Positions 13,053-13,926 of a stretch of DNA of 13,926 nt are shown here, piece by piece; the stretch's first letter is position 1, and each line of letters begins with the position of its first letter. Source of the stretch: Lachnospiraceae bacterium. Lineage in GTDB: Bacteria; Bacillota_A; Clostridia; Lachnospirales; Lachnospiraceae. A program made the position numbers and the translations under genes. The notes under the pieces are model-generated. The model worked only from the letters and a program-made list of their open reading frames with translations, searched no databases and was not told the origin of the DNA. The stretch is taken from positions 1-13,926 of the forward strand of contig JAIKXO010000329.1 in assembly GCA_024684065.1 (NCBI GenBank), given 5' to 3'.

Positions 13053-13926
13053 TTATTCACTCCATACGTATGTCCAGATAGTCTTTATCGGATGTAAGTC
13101 TCCCCGGTGGTACTTAAGGGTGACTTTGAGGGAGTCACCGGGCTTTCCTTCCGGGAACAGCGCCTTTACCTTCCATTCAAAAGTTCCGTCCGCGCAGTTA
13201 TAATATACCGGTTCATTTTCATTGACGTTTGTCCAGTTCATGCTGTAGTCGTATGTAGGATGAGGTTCTTTGAATTCATATTGAATATAATCCATTACAG
13301 GAATGCCCCAGGCACTGGTGCCGACAACATCTTCAGCATAAGTCTTCAGGTCTATCGTGGCGTATTTCCCCGGATACAGGCAGGAAGGGATATTCGTGGC
13401 CTCACCTATCGCAATATAATGAGCATATTCTTTATTATACCGAAATGTATAATCGATCACATAACGGCCGCCGTTATCAATATCTTCATAATCGTAATGC
13501 CACGTTCTGTTGGCATAACTCTCGTCCTTGTCCACTTCGTGGACTGTATCTGTAAGGACCCAGCAGTGTGAAGGAGCCTTTTCATCCGGAAGTTTGCCGA
13601 TGTAGATCGCTTTCCCTTCTTTATCCCACTTCACTTCATGGTCAAGAGCTTCGACCAGGGAAACTGCAGGCAGATAAACAGTTCCGTCGATCATAACAGG
13701 CTCTGCTTTTTTGCCTTTATCGTCATTTAAAGAGAGTTCTTTTCCATCCAGGAACACCTTGATGTCGGAATACTTTATATCCTTTATATCTTTCGTATCC
13801 TTTGTATCCTTTGTACTTTTTCCGACAGTCTTCTCCGGGGCGGGATCCAGGCCGTACAGAGAAAACATGCCGCATTTGCCCGATTTATCGTTCCAGCTCC
13901 AGGTATCGGGATCGGAATCTGTTATT
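13053..13926 (-). CDS. Protein with copper-amine-oxidase-type stalk domain (5' end outside window)
   Basis: The frame is open to the window edge, so 290 residues are visible and the start lies beyond 13926; the ATG at 13868 is internal. Residues 54-111 match the copper amine oxidase N-terminal (stalk) domain, with 'DIKVFLDGKELSLNDDKG', 'PVMIDGTVYLPAVSLVEALD' and 'VKWDKEGKAIYIGK'. In Firmicutes this domain is usually a non-catalytic module of secreted or wall-bound proteins. A short tandem linker (TKDTKDIKDIK) precedes it. The ~180 residues after it are rich in Y, W, D and H, contain three cysteines and look like an extracellular beta domain; I do not recognise a family. There is no C-terminal anchor. 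The terminator at 12966-13001 closes the unit. Confidence 0.8.
   Translation of the reverse strand, partial: ITDSDPDTWSWNDKSGKCGMFSLYGLDPAPEKTVGKSTKDTKDTKDIKDIKYSDIKVFLDGKELSLNDDKGKKAEPVMIDGTVYLPAVSLVEALDHEVKWDKEGKAIYIGKLPDEKAPSHCWVLTDTVHEVDKDESYANRTWHYDYEDIDNGGRYVIDYTFRYNKEYAHYIAIGEATNIPSCLYPGKYATIDLKTYAEDVVGTSAWGIPVMDYIQYEFKEPHPTYDYSMNWTNVNENEPVYYNCADGTFEWKVKALFPEGKPGDSLKVTLKYHRGDLHPIKTIWTYVWSE
13773..13817 (-). repeat. Five 9-base tandem units in the stalk protein linker
   Basis: Five imperfect units of the plus-strand form CTTTRTATC code on the minus strand for repeated Asp-Thr/Ile-Lys triplets. Because the unit is a multiple of three, changes in copy number keep the frame and alter only linker length. 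Confidence 0.75.

Overview
The window looks like chromosomal DNA of a Gram-positive, anaerobic Clostridia-type bacterium, most likely of the Lachnospiraceae. The pointers are a BspA-type leucine-rich-repeat protein, a DUF4867 protein, a DUF6020 membrane protein, a copper-amine-oxidase-type stalk domain, a zinc-ribbon/glutamate-synthase-like fusion, strong GGAGG ribosome sites and textbook sigma-A promoters. This is inference from family content; no marker gene fixes the genus. No prophage, CRISPR array, plasmid or complete insertion sequence is visible.

Layout. (a) 1-1200: the 3' end of a leucine-rich-repeat protein, cut by the window edge. (b) 1254-1750: a tRNA-Lys(CTT) with a perfect consensus promoter, then a terminator that is present twice because the last 8 bases of the tRNA plus about 54 downstream bases are duplicated; several short perfect hairpins fill the rest. 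(c) 1854-2489: a DUF4867 cupin-like protein. (d) 2754-4858, minus strand: an Fe-S/GNAT fusion protein and a MATE efflux transporter. (e) 5088-7598, plus strand: two AT-rich membrane proteins, DUF6020 (GT-C-like) and an unrecognised cysteine-rich protein. (f) 7777-10207: a zinc-ribbon FMN glutamate-synthase-like enzyme, then an Mrp/NBP35 iron-sulfur carrier ATPase whose promoter overlaps a 22-base operator-like palindrome. (g) 10430-12472, minus: a large, GC-rich, acidic secreted protein with beta-helix-like repeats, flanked by an intact and a degenerate copy of a GGGGACGGTTC/GAACCGTCCCC element. (h) 12600-13040: a gene-poor stretch with hairpins, repeat debris and a possible decayed coding tail. 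(i) 13053-13926, minus: the 3' part of a stalk-domain protein, cut by the window end.

Most genes have their own promoter and terminator, so this reads as single-gene transcription units rather than one operon. Functional links are modest. Three neighbouring units (Fer4_19-GNAT, glutamate-synthase-like enzyme, Mrp) involve iron-sulfur or metal centres, and the end genes (LRR, repeat protein, stalk protein) are probably surface or secreted products. The items most worth following up are the cysteine-rich membrane protein, the mrp operator, the clusters of unrelated mini-hairpins in several intergenic regions, and the repeat element flanking the secreted protein.
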